NCBI RefSeq assembly: GCF_003435375.1
Contig: NZ_QWGL01000033.1
Coordinates: 1 to 27,035, forward strand
Direction of reading: 5' to 3'
Origin: Clostridium sp. AM34-11AC
GTDB taxonomy: Bacteria; Bacillota; Clostridia; Lachnospirales; Lachnospiraceae
DNA: 27,035 nt
Shown: piece by piece, positions 7,581 to 15,417 of the stretch
How the letters are laid out: each line of letters opens with the position of its first letter
Numbering within the stretch: the stretch's first letter is position 1
Made by a program: the position numbers and the translations under genes
Notes under the pieces: generated by a model
What the model saw: the letters and a program-made list of their open reading frames with translations, nothing else
Told to the model about the DNA's origin: nothing
Database searches by the model: none

Positions 7581-7995
7581 CGCCTTCTTCGCCTTCCTTT
7601 CGGCATTTGCCCTGTCTTTTTTTCTCTGCCTGTTCCGGAATGTAATAACCAAGCTGAATCCTTACAGCTTCGTCAATCCCACGCATCTGCCCCTTACTTA
7701 CCCGCCCAAGATAGCGAATCACGCATATCTTGTCGCAGGTGTCGAGCTGTTCTGCCAATACCATAGACGGTTTTGCCAGTCCCTTTGCTTTACGGAGAAA
7801 GAAATGCGTTGGCTGCTTTCGCTTCTTCTCAATTTTCGATGTCAGCGGAGCAATCGTGATTGTCGGCGCATAATAATTACCGGCATCATTCTGAAGAACC
7901 ACAACAGGACGAACACCGCCCTGCTTTGATCCAACCGGAACACCGAGATTGGCGAGATATAAATCACCTCGCCGATAAACCCAGTTTTCTTTCAT
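7573..7995 (-). CDS. mazF: MazF/PemK-type endoribonuclease toxin
   Basis: The 140-residue product has the PemK/MazF fold signatures: YRRGDLYLANLGVPVGSKQG at the N-terminus, then GVRPVVVLQND, APTITIAPLTS and MVLAEQLDTCDK. MazF toxins cut mRNA at short sequences. ATG 7995 is preferred because the protein starts directly before the first beta strand, with GGAG about 11 bases upstream. The last residues (KKRQGKCRKEGEEGDG) form a charged extension. No classical MazE gene precedes it. The only coupled gene is the HTH protein whose start overlaps its end. A mazF gene next to xis/int is common in clostridial elements and could stabilise the island. Confidence 0.85.
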   Translation of the reverse strand: MKENWVYRRGDLYLANLGVPVGSKQGGVRPVVVLQNDAGNYYAPTITIAPLTSKIEKKRKQPTHFFLRKAKGLAKPSMVLAEQLDTCDKICVIRYLGRVSKGQMRGIDEAVRIQLGYYIPEQAEKKRQGKCRKEGEEGDG

Positions 7996-8047
7996 TTTCT
8001 GTTGTCTCCAATCTCCATACACTGATATGGATAAAGCCTGCCAGGTA

Positions 8048-8345
8048 TCATGCTGATACAGCACCCAGCAGTGCTTTCTGAAAATATGGTTTCTCTGTAC
8101 TTTTTCTTATCACCCCAGAGATGTAGGATTTCTCACAGGCGGCAGTGTGCTTCACTGCTCCATTGGAATTTAACCATCCCGCCTTCCTTATGGCCGGACC
8201 GCGAATTACGGAAGTATCATTGTCCCTGTCTGGCTTTAGCACCGCCGCCGGTTGCAATCCGGCATTTGCTTCTGCGAAACCGCTATCGCCCCGATGGGAT
8301 TCATGGCGTGCAGTCGAAGGCTCGACCAAACAGGAATGTACCTGA
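8048..8345 (-). mobile_element. Possible IS200/IS605 TnpB 3' end or omega-RNA-like remnant
   Basis: A minus-strand frame without a proper start (TTG at 8329, no ribosome site) reads PDRDNDTSVIRGPAIRKAG and WLNSNGAVKHTAACEKSYIS. I associate this composition with the 3' end of TnpB genes, where the DNA mainly encodes the guide-RNA scaffold. The DNA also has GCCGGATTGCAACCGGC-like hairpins and ends in a GAAATCCTAC segment like that of IS605-type right ends. No TnpB catalytic part is present. The identification is from memory and weak; the frame could simply be non-coding. Confidence 0.3.
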
Positions 8346-8514
8346 AGAATGAGTATTCAGTTTTCAAGGGACATCCGGACTTTCGTCCTTACAAAGTAAG
8401 TTTAACAAGAATCCTCCGGTTTCGCGTTGGCCTCGTAGGCGCACTTTGGTTGTCCTTGCAGGACTACATACGGTTCGTTTTGATTTTTTCAGTGTCCTAT
8501 GCAGTCGGATTGGG

Positions 8515-8547
8515 GCAAAAAAAATGCCTCGTTGGTTTCCCAACGAG
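8515..8547 (-). terminator. Intrinsic terminator
   Basis: An 8-bp perfect stem CTCGTTGG/CCAACGAG (8528-8535, 8540-8547) is followed on the minus strand by a run of eight T. It ends the fragment at 8578. Confidence 0.85.
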
Positions 8548-8577
8548 ACATCGAAGACGATTCTATCTCATACGACT

Positions 8578-8811
8578 TCACATCATGCATCCGAAGATTT
8601 GTTTTACAAAATTCGCTTGGTTTTTTCCAGAACGCTTAAACTGATCATATGCTCCTTCCGCATGAATAATCAGCATTTCAATTTCTGGAGCAGTAATGAC
8701 ATTTACCACGTCAATTTTCTGCTCATATGCTTTACTCAATCGAAATTCCTCTCTGCGAGAATCCAAAATCCGTATCACAGAAATCTGCTTATCGAATCCT
8801 TTCCGTAAGTA
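8578..8811 (-). pseudogene. Unidentified gene fragment
   Basis: The open frame starts just after a TAG and reads YLRKGFDKQISVIRILDSRR, EEFRLSKAYEQKIDVVNVIT, APEIEMLIIHAEGAYDQFKR and on to ..VKQIFGCMM. A GTG at 8778 is the only internal start and has no ribosome site. The acidic/hydrophobic pattern with a PEIEMLIIH segment recalls the interior of Toprim/RloB-like defence proteins, but I cannot name the family. Both ends look cut: a stop upstream and random residues before the C-terminal stop. It has its own terminator (8515-8547). Confidence 0.45.
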
Positions 8812-8824
8812 CTATGCATAAAAG

Positions 8825-8857
8825 CACAGCCGCAGAGTACATCTGTGGCTGTGTTTT
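8825..8857 (+). terminator. Terminator-like hairpin
   Basis: A 12-bp stem (8825-8836 with 8842-8853, one G:T pair) and TTTT tail. It separates the mobile region from the redox genes. Confidence 0.6.
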
Positions 8858-8930
8858 GTGTTCAGTTGCTCACTGTTGCGTGGACTGGATATGGAGAGAC
8901 AACATATCTCCCGATCTTACATGGGTTATC

Positions 8931-9023
8931 TTATCTACCATCACTCTGGCAGTTTGCCTTGCAGATATGTCGGCATCCCCACTGCGGTCGTATCCGGCCT
9001 GACCTTAAACATGGCTTTTTCAA
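8931..9023 (-). CDS. Possible 30-residue Cys-rich peptide after trxB
   Basis: Eleven bases after the trxB stop, GGGAGGTAGA precedes a TTG codon at 9023 and opens a 30-codon frame ending at TAA 8931. The peptide has four cysteines, with spacing CRHICKANC near its C-terminus. The ribosome site is strong, but the start codon is unusual and there is no similarity I know. The rest of 8858-9033 shows nothing else. Confidence 0.2.
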   Translation of the reverse strand: MKKPCLRSGRIRPQWGCRHICKANCQSDGR

Positions 9024-9033
9024 TCTACCTCCC

Positions 9034-9963
9034 TTATCGGTTTTCCGCGATATATTTCTCCGCCATGTGGACTGCCATCGCGCCGTCCGCCACGGCGGTG
9101 ACCACCTGACGGAGGGGCTTCGTCCGCACGTCGCCCACGGCGTAAACGCCGGGAATACTGGTTTCCGTGGTCTCTCCGGCCACGATATAGCCGCCGCCGT
9201 CCAGCGCCAGTTGACCCACCGCCAGCGCCGTGGCGGGCTGTCGGCCCACGCTGACAAATACGCCGTCGCAGTCCACCACGCTTTCCTCACCGGTGACGGT
9301 GTCCCGCAGGCGTACGCCGGTCAGCCTGACCCCGGAAATCAGCGCGGAAACGGTGCTGTTCCAGCGGAATTCCACATTTTCGGCCTGTTCCAGTGGCTCG
9401 TGATAGATCTTGGTGGCCCGCAGGGTGTCTCTGCGGTGGACGAGGATCACCTTTTTCGCCACGCGGCTGAGAAGGAGGGCATCTGCCGCGGCGGAATTGC
9501 CGCCGCCCACCACGACCACCGTTTTGTCCTTGTAAAACATCCCATCGCAGGCGGCACAGTAGGCCACGCCCCGGCCCAACAGCTCCGTCTCTCCGGCAAC
9601 GCCCAGCGTTCTGGGGTCTGCGCCGGTGGCCAGCACCACGGTTTTCCCCCGGAAGATCCCCTCGCTGGTCTCCACGAGCTTGGGAACCGCCGTCAGATCC
9701 ATGCGGAGAACTTCCGCGTATTCGCTGCGTGCCCCAAAACGCTCCGCCTGCTTTTGCATCTTCTCCGCCAGAGAGAAGCCGTCGATCCCGTTCTCAAAGC
9801 CGGGGTAGTTGTCGATCTGCTCGGTCAGGGCCATCTGCCCGCCAGCAGACAGCTTTTCCAGCACAACGGTGTCCAGCCCCGACCGGGCCGCGTACAGGGC
9901 GGCGGTGTAGCCGCCCGGGCCGCCGCCCACCACGAGCATATCATAAACATGATTGTTGTTCAT
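9034..9963 (-). CDS. trxB: Thioredoxin reductase (NADPH, FAD)
   Basis: This cytoplasmic flavoenzyme passes electrons from NADPH to thioredoxin. The 309 residues match the usual length. FAD binds at GGGPGGYTAA (13-22) and near GDV (277-279). The redox-active cysteines are C136 and C139 in YCAACD. NAD(P)H binds at GGGNSA (153-158). The HRRDTLRA segment (176-183) fits NADPH rather than NADH preference. It follows trxA by 14 bp on the same strand, so the pair forms an operon. The genes upstream (nrdAB, fprA) need reduced thioredoxin or related electrons, which gives the pair a clear local purpose. Confidence 0.95.
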   Translation of the reverse strand: MNNNHVYDMLVVGGGPGGYTAALYAARSGLDTVVLEKLSAGGQMALTEQIDNYPGFENGIDGFSLAEKMQKQAERFGARSEYAEVLRMDLTAVPKLVETSEGIFRGKTVVLATGADPRTLGVAGETELLGRGVAYCAACDGMFYKDKTVVVVGGGNSAAADALLLSRVAKKVILVHRRDTLRATKIYHEPLEQAENVEFRWNSTVSALISGVRLTGVRLRDTVTGEESVVDCDGVFVSVGRQPATALAVGQLALDGGGYIVAGETTETSIPGVYAVGDVRTKPLRQVVTAVADGAMAVHMAEKYIAENR

Positions 9964-9977
9964 ATCTGAACCCTCCG

Positions 9978-10301
9978 TTATTTCGCCAAGGCTTCCTGAA
10001 TGAAGCGGTCGATCTCTGCCTTTGAGCCGGGCGCGGTGATGGAATCCACGGCCTTTCCGTTCCGGTACAGCACCAGAGTTGGGATGACCTCAATCCCCTC
10101 GGCCCCCGCCAGCCGCGGCTCCTCGTCAATATTGATCTTGCTGACAACGAGGCTGTCCGCGTATTCCTCTCCAATCTTCTCATACGCAGGGCCGATCCTC
10201 CGGCAATAGCCGCACCAGGGCGCCCAGAAATCCACCAAAACGGGCTTTTCGCCCCGGGTCGCCTGCTCAAACTGCTCCTGATTCATATTCATAGCTGCCA
10301 T
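9978..10301 (-). CDS. trxA: Thioredoxin
   Basis: This 107-residue classical thioredoxin has the active site WCGYC (C30, C33) in VDFWAPWCGYC, and the conserved cis-proline in IPTLVLYRNG. The second active-site position is GY rather than the usual GP, a common variant in clostridial thioredoxins. ATG 10301 is supported by AAAGGAG about 9 bases upstream; internal ATGs are less well placed. It reduces protein disulfides, peroxiredoxins and class I ribonucleotide reductase, and is recycled by the adjacent trxB. A gap of 161 bp separates it from the fprA gene upstream, so it may have its own promoter, though I found no convincing hexamers there. Confidence 0.95.
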   Translation of the reverse strand: MAAMNMNQEQFEQATRGEKPVLVDFWAPWCGYCRRIGPAYEKIGEEYADSLVVSKINIDEEPRLAGAEGIEVIPTLVLYRNGKAVDSITAPGSKAEIDRFIQEALAK

Positions 10302-10462
10302 ATCTGTCAGCTCCTTTCTTTTGTTTGGGTATTCTCAAGACTCCGTTCTCGCCTCACACCACATAGTGACCTCAACCTGAGATGACGGTACTCTGCCCTT
10401 GGGACATAAAGCAGATGAGTAAGACCATCATCTGTACGAGAATAGCTGCGGTTTGTTGCAGC

Positions 10463-11644
10463 TTATTCCGCGCAGAGCTCCGCCACAAGAGCGTCCATCT
10501 GCGCTTCGCTGGTTTGGTTCAGTGCGCCGCGCAGCGATACCTCCGTTTCACACAGTCGGAGTTCCTTCATCTTTTCCAACTCGGCGCGCATCAGCCGCGC
10601 GGCAGCAGGGGCCCATGAGCCGTTTTCCATGAGGCCAATCCGGCGGTTTCGGAATCCCTTTGTCTGTAAATGATCCAAAAAGGCCTTCATGGGCGGGAAC
10701 AGTCCTCCGTCATAAGTGGAGCAGGCCAACACCAGTTTCCCGCAGTAGAACGCACTGGCAACAGCGTAGGAAAGATCTGTCACAGTGAGATCACATATGC
10801 TGACCTGCACGCCTTTTTTCTCTAATTTACCCTTGAGGGTCTTCGCCGCATGGGCAGTATTTCCATGGATGGATGCGTGGGCAATCAGTATGCTCTCCGA
10901 TTCTTCTGGTTCCCATTGTGACCAGAGATCATAGAGCCGCAGACACTCCTCCAGCCCTTCTGTAAGCACGGGACCATGGAGCGGGCAGATCGTTTGGATC
11001 TCCAGCGCGGAGGTCTTTTTCAGCAGAGCCTGCACCTGTGCGCCATATTTCCCGATAATATTGTAATAATACCGTCGGGCCTGCGGCACCCAGGGGGCAC
11101 GGGCAGTCCGTTCCAGTGAGCCAAAGCGTCCGAAGGCATCCGCCGAGAACAGGATTTTTTCCGTTTCCTCATACGCCGTCATCACCTCCGGCCAGTGTAC
11201 CATCGGTGCCAGCAGGAAGCGCAGCCGGTGTGAGCCCAGAGAGATCGTGCTGCCCTCGCCAACCTCCAGCATACGGTCTTCCGACAATGCACCCGTGCCA
11301 AAGAACTGCTTGATCAGGGTAAATGTTTTCGCGTTTCCCACGATCTTCATCTCCGGGTACTCTTGCGCTATCCGCATGAGGCTGCCGGAATGATCCGGCT
11401 CCATGTGTGTGACCACAAGATAATCGGGGTTGCGCCCCCCCAACACCTGCGCTACATTGGAAAGCCATTCCTCCGCCGCCCGTGCGTCCACGCTGTCCAT
11501 CACGGCGATTTTCTCGTCCAGAATGACATAGGAGTTGTAGCTCACTCCCATAGGCTGGACGGGGTACTGGTTTTCAAAGAGTGCCAATGTGTTATCATCC
11601 ACCCCTACATAGCGGATGGCATCTGTTACCGTTCGGATATCCAT
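10463..11644 (-). CDS. fprA: Flavodiiron protein (A-type flavoprotein, FprA), copy 1
   Basis: The 393-residue protein reduces O2 to water and/or NO to N2O using a di-iron centre and FMN. The N-terminal metallo-beta-lactamase-like domain shows the iron ligands H80, E82, D84, H85 (THMEPDHSG), H150 (MVHWP), D169 (SADAF) and H223 (PLHGP). The flavodoxin domain starts near 252 with ASIHGNTAHAA. No rubredoxin domain is fused, so an external rubredoxin or similar donor is needed. AGGAGG lies 10 bases before ATG 11644. It follows nrdB by 37 bp and probably belongs to the nrdAB operon. Identity to copy 2 is clearly partial, so they are old paralogues. Confidence 0.95.
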   Translation of the reverse strand: MDIRTVTDAIRYVGVDDNTLALFENQYPVQPMGVSYNSYVILDEKIAVMDSVDARAAEEWLSNVAQVLGGRNPDYLVVTHMEPDHSGSLMRIAQEYPEMKIVGNAKTFTLIKQFFGTGALSEDRMLEVGEGSTISLGSHRLRFLLAPMVHWPEVMTAYEETEKILFSADAFGRFGSLERTARAPWVPQARRYYYNIIGKYGAQVQALLKKTSALEIQTICPLHGPVLTEGLEECLRLYDLWSQWEPEESESILIAHASIHGNTAHAAKTLKGKLEKKGVQVSICDLTVTDLSYAVASAFYCGKLVLACSTYDGGLFPPMKAFLDHLQTKGFRNRRIGLMENGSWAPAAARLMRAELEKMKELRLCETEVSLRGALNQTSEAQMDALVAELCAE

Positions 11645-11681
11645 ATAAAAAATACCTCCTATTCTGATGTCTTTGGTTTTC

Positions 11682-12725
11682 TTATAAATCGTCTATCAGT
11701 GCGGTGCTCTTGGCGTAGGCGGTACTGCGTGCCTCAAAGAAATCGGTCTTGACCATATTGGCGTCAGCGTACTGGCTGACCCATTCCATGCTCTCCGGTT
11801 CGCTCTCAAAGCCCGGATACAATGCCGGATAGCCAAGGCTCGTCCAGCGAAGATTCCCGAGATAGCGGATGTAATCGCTAATCATCTGCCGGTTCAACCC
11901 CGGGATGTCGTCGCCGATCACATAATGCCCCCATGCGATCTCCTGCTCCACGCCCTCACGCATCATCTCGCGCAGCGCTTGTACGCTCTCGGCGGTGAAC
12001 AACTCCGGCTGCTCCTTTTGCAGCTCCGTGATGATATTGCGGAACAGCCACAAGTGCGTGTTCTCGTCGCGGTTTATATAGCGGATCTCCTGCGCCGAGC
12101 CGGGCATCTTCCCGTTTCGGGAGAGATTGTAGAAGAACATAAAGCCGCTGTAAAAATAGATGCCCTCCAAAATATAGTTCGCCATCATCACGCGCAGCAG
12201 CGTGGGAGCGTCCTTCCGCTCCTGAAACTCGTTGTAGCAGTCCCCAATGAAGGTGTTGCGGCGCAGCAGATGCTCGTCCGTTTTCCATTGGTAGAGGATG
12301 TCATTGCGCTCCACGGGGGAACAGATGGTGTCGAGCATATAGCTGTAGCTCTGTGAGTGGACACACTCCTGAAACGCCTGAATGGACAGGCAGAGATTGA
12401 CCTCGTTGGCTGTAATGTAGGCGCCGATATTAGGCAGGTTCGCTGTCTGAATGGAATCCAAAAAGACAAGAAAACTCAGAATTTTATCGTAGGCGCTGCG
12501 CTCGGCTGACAGCAGGCGGGGATAGTCCTTCACATCCTGCGAGAGATTGATCTCCTCAGGGATCCAAAAGTTGTTCATGGCCTGCCGGTACCAGTCGCTG
12601 ACCCAAGCGTACTTCATATTGTTGAAGTCGTTGAGGTTGGTGGTATTGCCGCCGATCATGCGCCGCAGGCGCACATCAGGGTCGCCCTCCGGGTTAAAGA
12701 GGGGCTTTTTCTTCAGTTCCATCAT
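11682..12725 (-). CDS. nrdB: Ribonucleotide reductase class I, small (radical) subunit
   Basis: This subunit houses the metal-radical cofactor that starts deoxyribonucleotide synthesis by NrdA. The ligand pattern is complete in about 347 residues: D90 (LDSIQ), E120 and H123 (ECVHSQSY), E187 (ILEGI), E221 and H224 (ENTHLW). Y127, four residues after H123, is the tyrosyl-radical position, so the enzyme should be the O2- or superoxide-activated tyrosyl type. Two ATG codons (12725 and 12722) follow AGGAGG at 5 and 8 bases; either may start. It begins 10 bp after nrdA. Class I enzymes need oxygen to form the radical, notable in a gene set typical of strict anaerobes. Confidence 0.95.
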   Translation of the reverse strand: MMELKKKPLFNPEGDPDVRLRRMIGGNTTNLNDFNNMKYAWVSDWYRQAMNNFWIPEEINLSQDVKDYPRLLSAERSAYDKILSFLVFLDSIQTANLPNIGAYITANEVNLCLSIQAFQECVHSQSYSYMLDTICSPVERNDILYQWKTDEHLLRRNTFIGDCYNEFQERKDAPTLLRVMMANYILEGIYFYSGFMFFYNLSRNGKMPGSAQEIRYINRDENTHLWLFRNIITELQKEQPELFTAESVQALREMMREGVEQEIAWGHYVIGDDIPGLNRQMISDYIRYLGNLRWTSLGYPALYPGFESEPESMEWVSQYADANMVKTDFFEARSTAYAKSTALIDDL

Positions 12726-12735
12726 GCTATCCTCC

Positions 12736-15252
12736 TTATGACGAGCAGCTTTCACAGGCCTCGACCTCAAGGGCCTTGCTGCGGACATAATAAATGGTCT
12801 TGACGCCGGCCCTCCACGCCTCCAAATACAGTCTGAGCACCTGACGCATGGAATAGTCATTGGTGATATAGAGATTCATGCTCTGCGCCTGGTCAATATG
12901 TCTCTGGCGAAGGCCCGCGGCGCGCACCGACCAGCTTTGGTCGATCAGATGCGCCGCCTTATAGTACCACCATGTATCCATAGAAAGCTCCGGAGCAACG
13001 CGGGGCAGCATGCTGCCCTTTTTTTCCTCTAAAAAGAATTTCTTCATAATTGGATCGATGCCTGCCGACGTGCCGGAGAGGATGGATGTGCTGGAAGTGG
13101 GTGCGACAGCCAGCAGATAGGCGTTGCGCATTCCCTGCACCGCCACCGTTTCCGCAAGCGCCCGCCACTTTTCTGAGGTATAACCTCGCTTTTCAAAATA
13201 CGCGCCTGTCTGCCAGTCGCTGCCCTCAAAGAGCGCGTAGCGGCCCTTTTCCCGTGCCAGTGCTGTGTCCGCCTTGATGGCGGCGTAGTTGATATGCTCG
13301 AACACCGCGTCGGTGAAGGCAAGGTGCTCATCGCTCTCCCAACGGATGCCGCGCTTTGCCAGCATGTGGTGGTAGCCGCTGACGCCCAGGCCGATGCTGC
13401 GGTACTTCTGATTGGTAAGCCGCGCGTATTCCAACGGGTAGAAGTTGAGGTCGATCACATTATCCAGTGCGCGGATGGCCGTTTCCACCGTGCGTTCCAT
13501 ATAGGCCTCATCCTCCACCGGCAGATTACCGAGAGACAGACTCGCCAGGTTGCAGACCACAAACTCACCGGGGCGTGTGGCCGTCACCACCACTGTGTCG
13601 CCGTTCTCCGTGTGCACCTCAGTGCTGATATGCTCGATGGGCGCCATGTTCTGCGCGATCTCCGTGCAGAGATTGGAGCAATAGATCATTCCCGTGTGGC
13701 CGTTTGGGTTCATACGATTTACGCTGTCGCGGTTGAAGGCGAAGGGCGTGCCGGTCTCCACTGCCGAGCGAAGCACCAGCCGCACGATGTCCTTGACGGT
13801 GACGCTGCGCTTTTCGATGCGCGGGTCATTGACGCAGTCCAGATACCGCTTCTCCCATTCTGTACCCCAGTAATCCTCCAGTGCGTAGCCCTTGACCGTG
13901 AGGATCTCATGCGGACACATGAGATGCCACGGCGCGTCTATGTTCTCCTCCGCCAGTCGCCAGAAGAGATCCGGATAGCACACGGCGGGAAACACATCAT
14001 GCGCCTTCATGCGGTCGTCGCCGTTGTTGGTGCGCAGTTGAAGGAATTCAGGCAGATCCCGGTGCCATGCGTCTAAGTAAACCGCCGCAGCGCCCTGCCG
14101 CATCCCCAACTGATCCACCGCCACGGCGGTGTCGTTGACCAACCGGATCCAGCGGATAACACCGCCCGCCGCCCCTTGAAAGCCGCGGATGGTGCTGCCT
14201 GCAGCGCGCACCTTACCGAAGTACATCCCCATTCCACCGCCAAATTTAGAGACCTTTGCGAAGTTGTCCAGCGAGCGGTAGATGCCGTCCAGACTGTCCG
14301 GCACAGTGTCCACAAAGCAGCTTGAAAGCTGATGGTAGGGCTTTCGTGCGTTGGACATGGTAGGTGTCGCCATCGTGACCTCCATACGGCTGAGCATATC
14401 GTAAAAGCGTTTTACCCACCCCATGCGGTCAGAGCCTTCGTTCATAGCAAGATGCAGCGCGATACCCAAAAACATCTCCTGCGGTGTTTCCAGCGGCACG
14501 CGGCTGCGTGACTGGATCACATAGCGTTTGAGCAGCAGGTCAAGGCCGGAGTAGGTGAACAGCTCGTCCCGTTCCGGGCAGAGAAAGTCCTCCGCCATAG
14601 CGATCTCCTCGTGGGTATAATGGGCAAGAATATAGTCACCGTAGAGTCCCTTATCCGTCAGATAGCGAAGCCTGCCATAGAGGTCGCCGACGCCGCGCCC
14701 CTCCCATTCCTGTGCGTTGCGACAGCGAAAGGAGTGGTTCAGAAGCCGCGCCGCGATGAACTCCCACTTGGGTGCCTCTGCCGTAGTCAGCTCTACCGCT
14801 GCCTTGGTCAGTGCCTCAGCCCTCTCATCCTCCGTCATGCCCGGGCGACAGAAGCTCTCAAACTTCATTTGAAGCGCCGCGAGGGAGTAGATTTCCTCGG
14901 TAAAATCCATCTGGATACGGCGCAGCACCTCGTCAAGCGAGTTATCCCCCACCGTCTGCGCGATGGTATGCCGGACGCGGCGCAGCGCAGACCGCTTTTC
15001 GCGATAGAGGATGTACGCCTTGGCCACCTCATAGTGTCCGCGCTCCATGAGCGTCCGCTCCACCTCGTCCTGCACACGTTCCACGGTGAGCGGTACTGTG
15101 ACGGAGAGATTGTCGAGAACGGCAGTGAGGATCTCCTCCAGCTCTCCGCCCCCAATCTCCCTTCCCTGTCCATCAAACGCTTTTTTCATAGCGTTGAAAA
15201 TTTTCTCCTGTTGAAAAGGAACAGACTTCCCGTTTCGTTTTCTGATCTCCAT
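12736..15252 (-). CDS. nrdA: Ribonucleotide reductase class I, large (catalytic) subunit
   Basis: The 838-residue subunit reduces ribonucleoside diphosphates. An N-terminal ATP-cone (about 1-90) gives allosteric activity control. Active-site residues can be read: C312 (SSCFVD), N527, C529 and E531 (SNLCTEI) and C567 (VVCNLASL). The radical-transfer tyrosines are Y821-Y822 (IYYVRS). The C-terminal tail CESC (C833, C836) accepts electrons from thioredoxin or glutaredoxin, matching trxAB downstream. I prefer ATG 15252, with GAGAGG 6 bases upstream, over a GTG at 15279 without a site. nrdB follows after 10 bp. No NrdR-box pair was found upstream. Confidence 0.96.
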   Translation of the reverse strand: MEIRKRNGKSVPFQQEKIFNAMKKAFDGQGREIGGGELEEILTAVLDNLSVTVPLTVERVQDEVERTLMERGHYEVAKAYILYREKRSALRRVRHTIAQTVGDNSLDEVLRRIQMDFTEEIYSLAALQMKFESFCRPGMTEDERAEALTKAAVELTTAEAPKWEFIAARLLNHSFRCRNAQEWEGRGVGDLYGRLRYLTDKGLYGDYILAHYTHEEIAMAEDFLCPERDELFTYSGLDLLLKRYVIQSRSRVPLETPQEMFLGIALHLAMNEGSDRMGWVKRFYDMLSRMEVTMATPTMSNARKPYHQLSSCFVDTVPDSLDGIYRSLDNFAKVSKFGGGMGMYFGKVRAAGSTIRGFQGAAGGVIRWIRLVNDTAVAVDQLGMRQGAAAVYLDAWHRDLPEFLQLRTNNGDDRMKAHDVFPAVCYPDLFWRLAEENIDAPWHLMCPHEILTVKGYALEDYWGTEWEKRYLDCVNDPRIEKRSVTVKDIVRLVLRSAVETGTPFAFNRDSVNRMNPNGHTGMIYCSNLCTEIAQNMAPIEHISTEVHTENGDTVVVTATRPGEFVVCNLASLSLGNLPVEDEAYMERTVETAIRALDNVIDLNFYPLEYARLTNQKYRSIGLGVSGYHHMLAKRGIRWESDEHLAFTDAVFEHINYAAIKADTALAREKGRYALFEGSDWQTGAYFEKRGYTSEKWRALAETVAVQGMRNAYLLAVAPTSSTSILSGTSAGIDPIMKKFFLEEKKGSMLPRVAPELSMDTWWYYKAAHLIDQSWSVRAAGLRQRHIDQAQSMNLYITNDYSMRQVLRLYLEAWRAGVKTIYYVRSKALEVEACESCSS

Positions 15253-15300
15253 TTCGATCCTCTCATCTTCTCCGGTCACTTCTCATGTCCTTTTGGGCAA

Positions 15301-15342
15301 AGAGCGGGCAAGCGCAGTATCACGCTTGCCCGCTCTGTTTTT
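15301..15342 (+). terminator. Strong hairpin between fprA copy 2 and nrdA
   Basis: A perfect 14-bp stem AGAGCGGGCAAGCG with its complement (15301-15314, 15323-15336) and an 8-base loop. The T run (15338-15342) is on the plus strand; the minus-strand tail is only TTT. It may act as a partial terminator or mRNA-stabilising structure between the two minus-strand operons. Confidence 0.6.
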
Positions 15343-15417
15343 GAAAGCCGGTTTTTCTGCAGCCGACACGGCGGGGCTGTTTGTTGTCTGTTGTCTTGGT
15401 TTTGGCTTTCCTGCCAG

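Noticed and set aside
8340..8400. Motif like the leader of rRNA spacers (TTGAAAACTGAATA on the minus strand)
   Set aside because: No 16S, 23S or tRNA sequence lies nearby; short match only.
15253..15417. NrdR boxes before nrdA
   Set aside because: No ACACtAtATat-type pair could be found; only the hairpin at 15301-15336.
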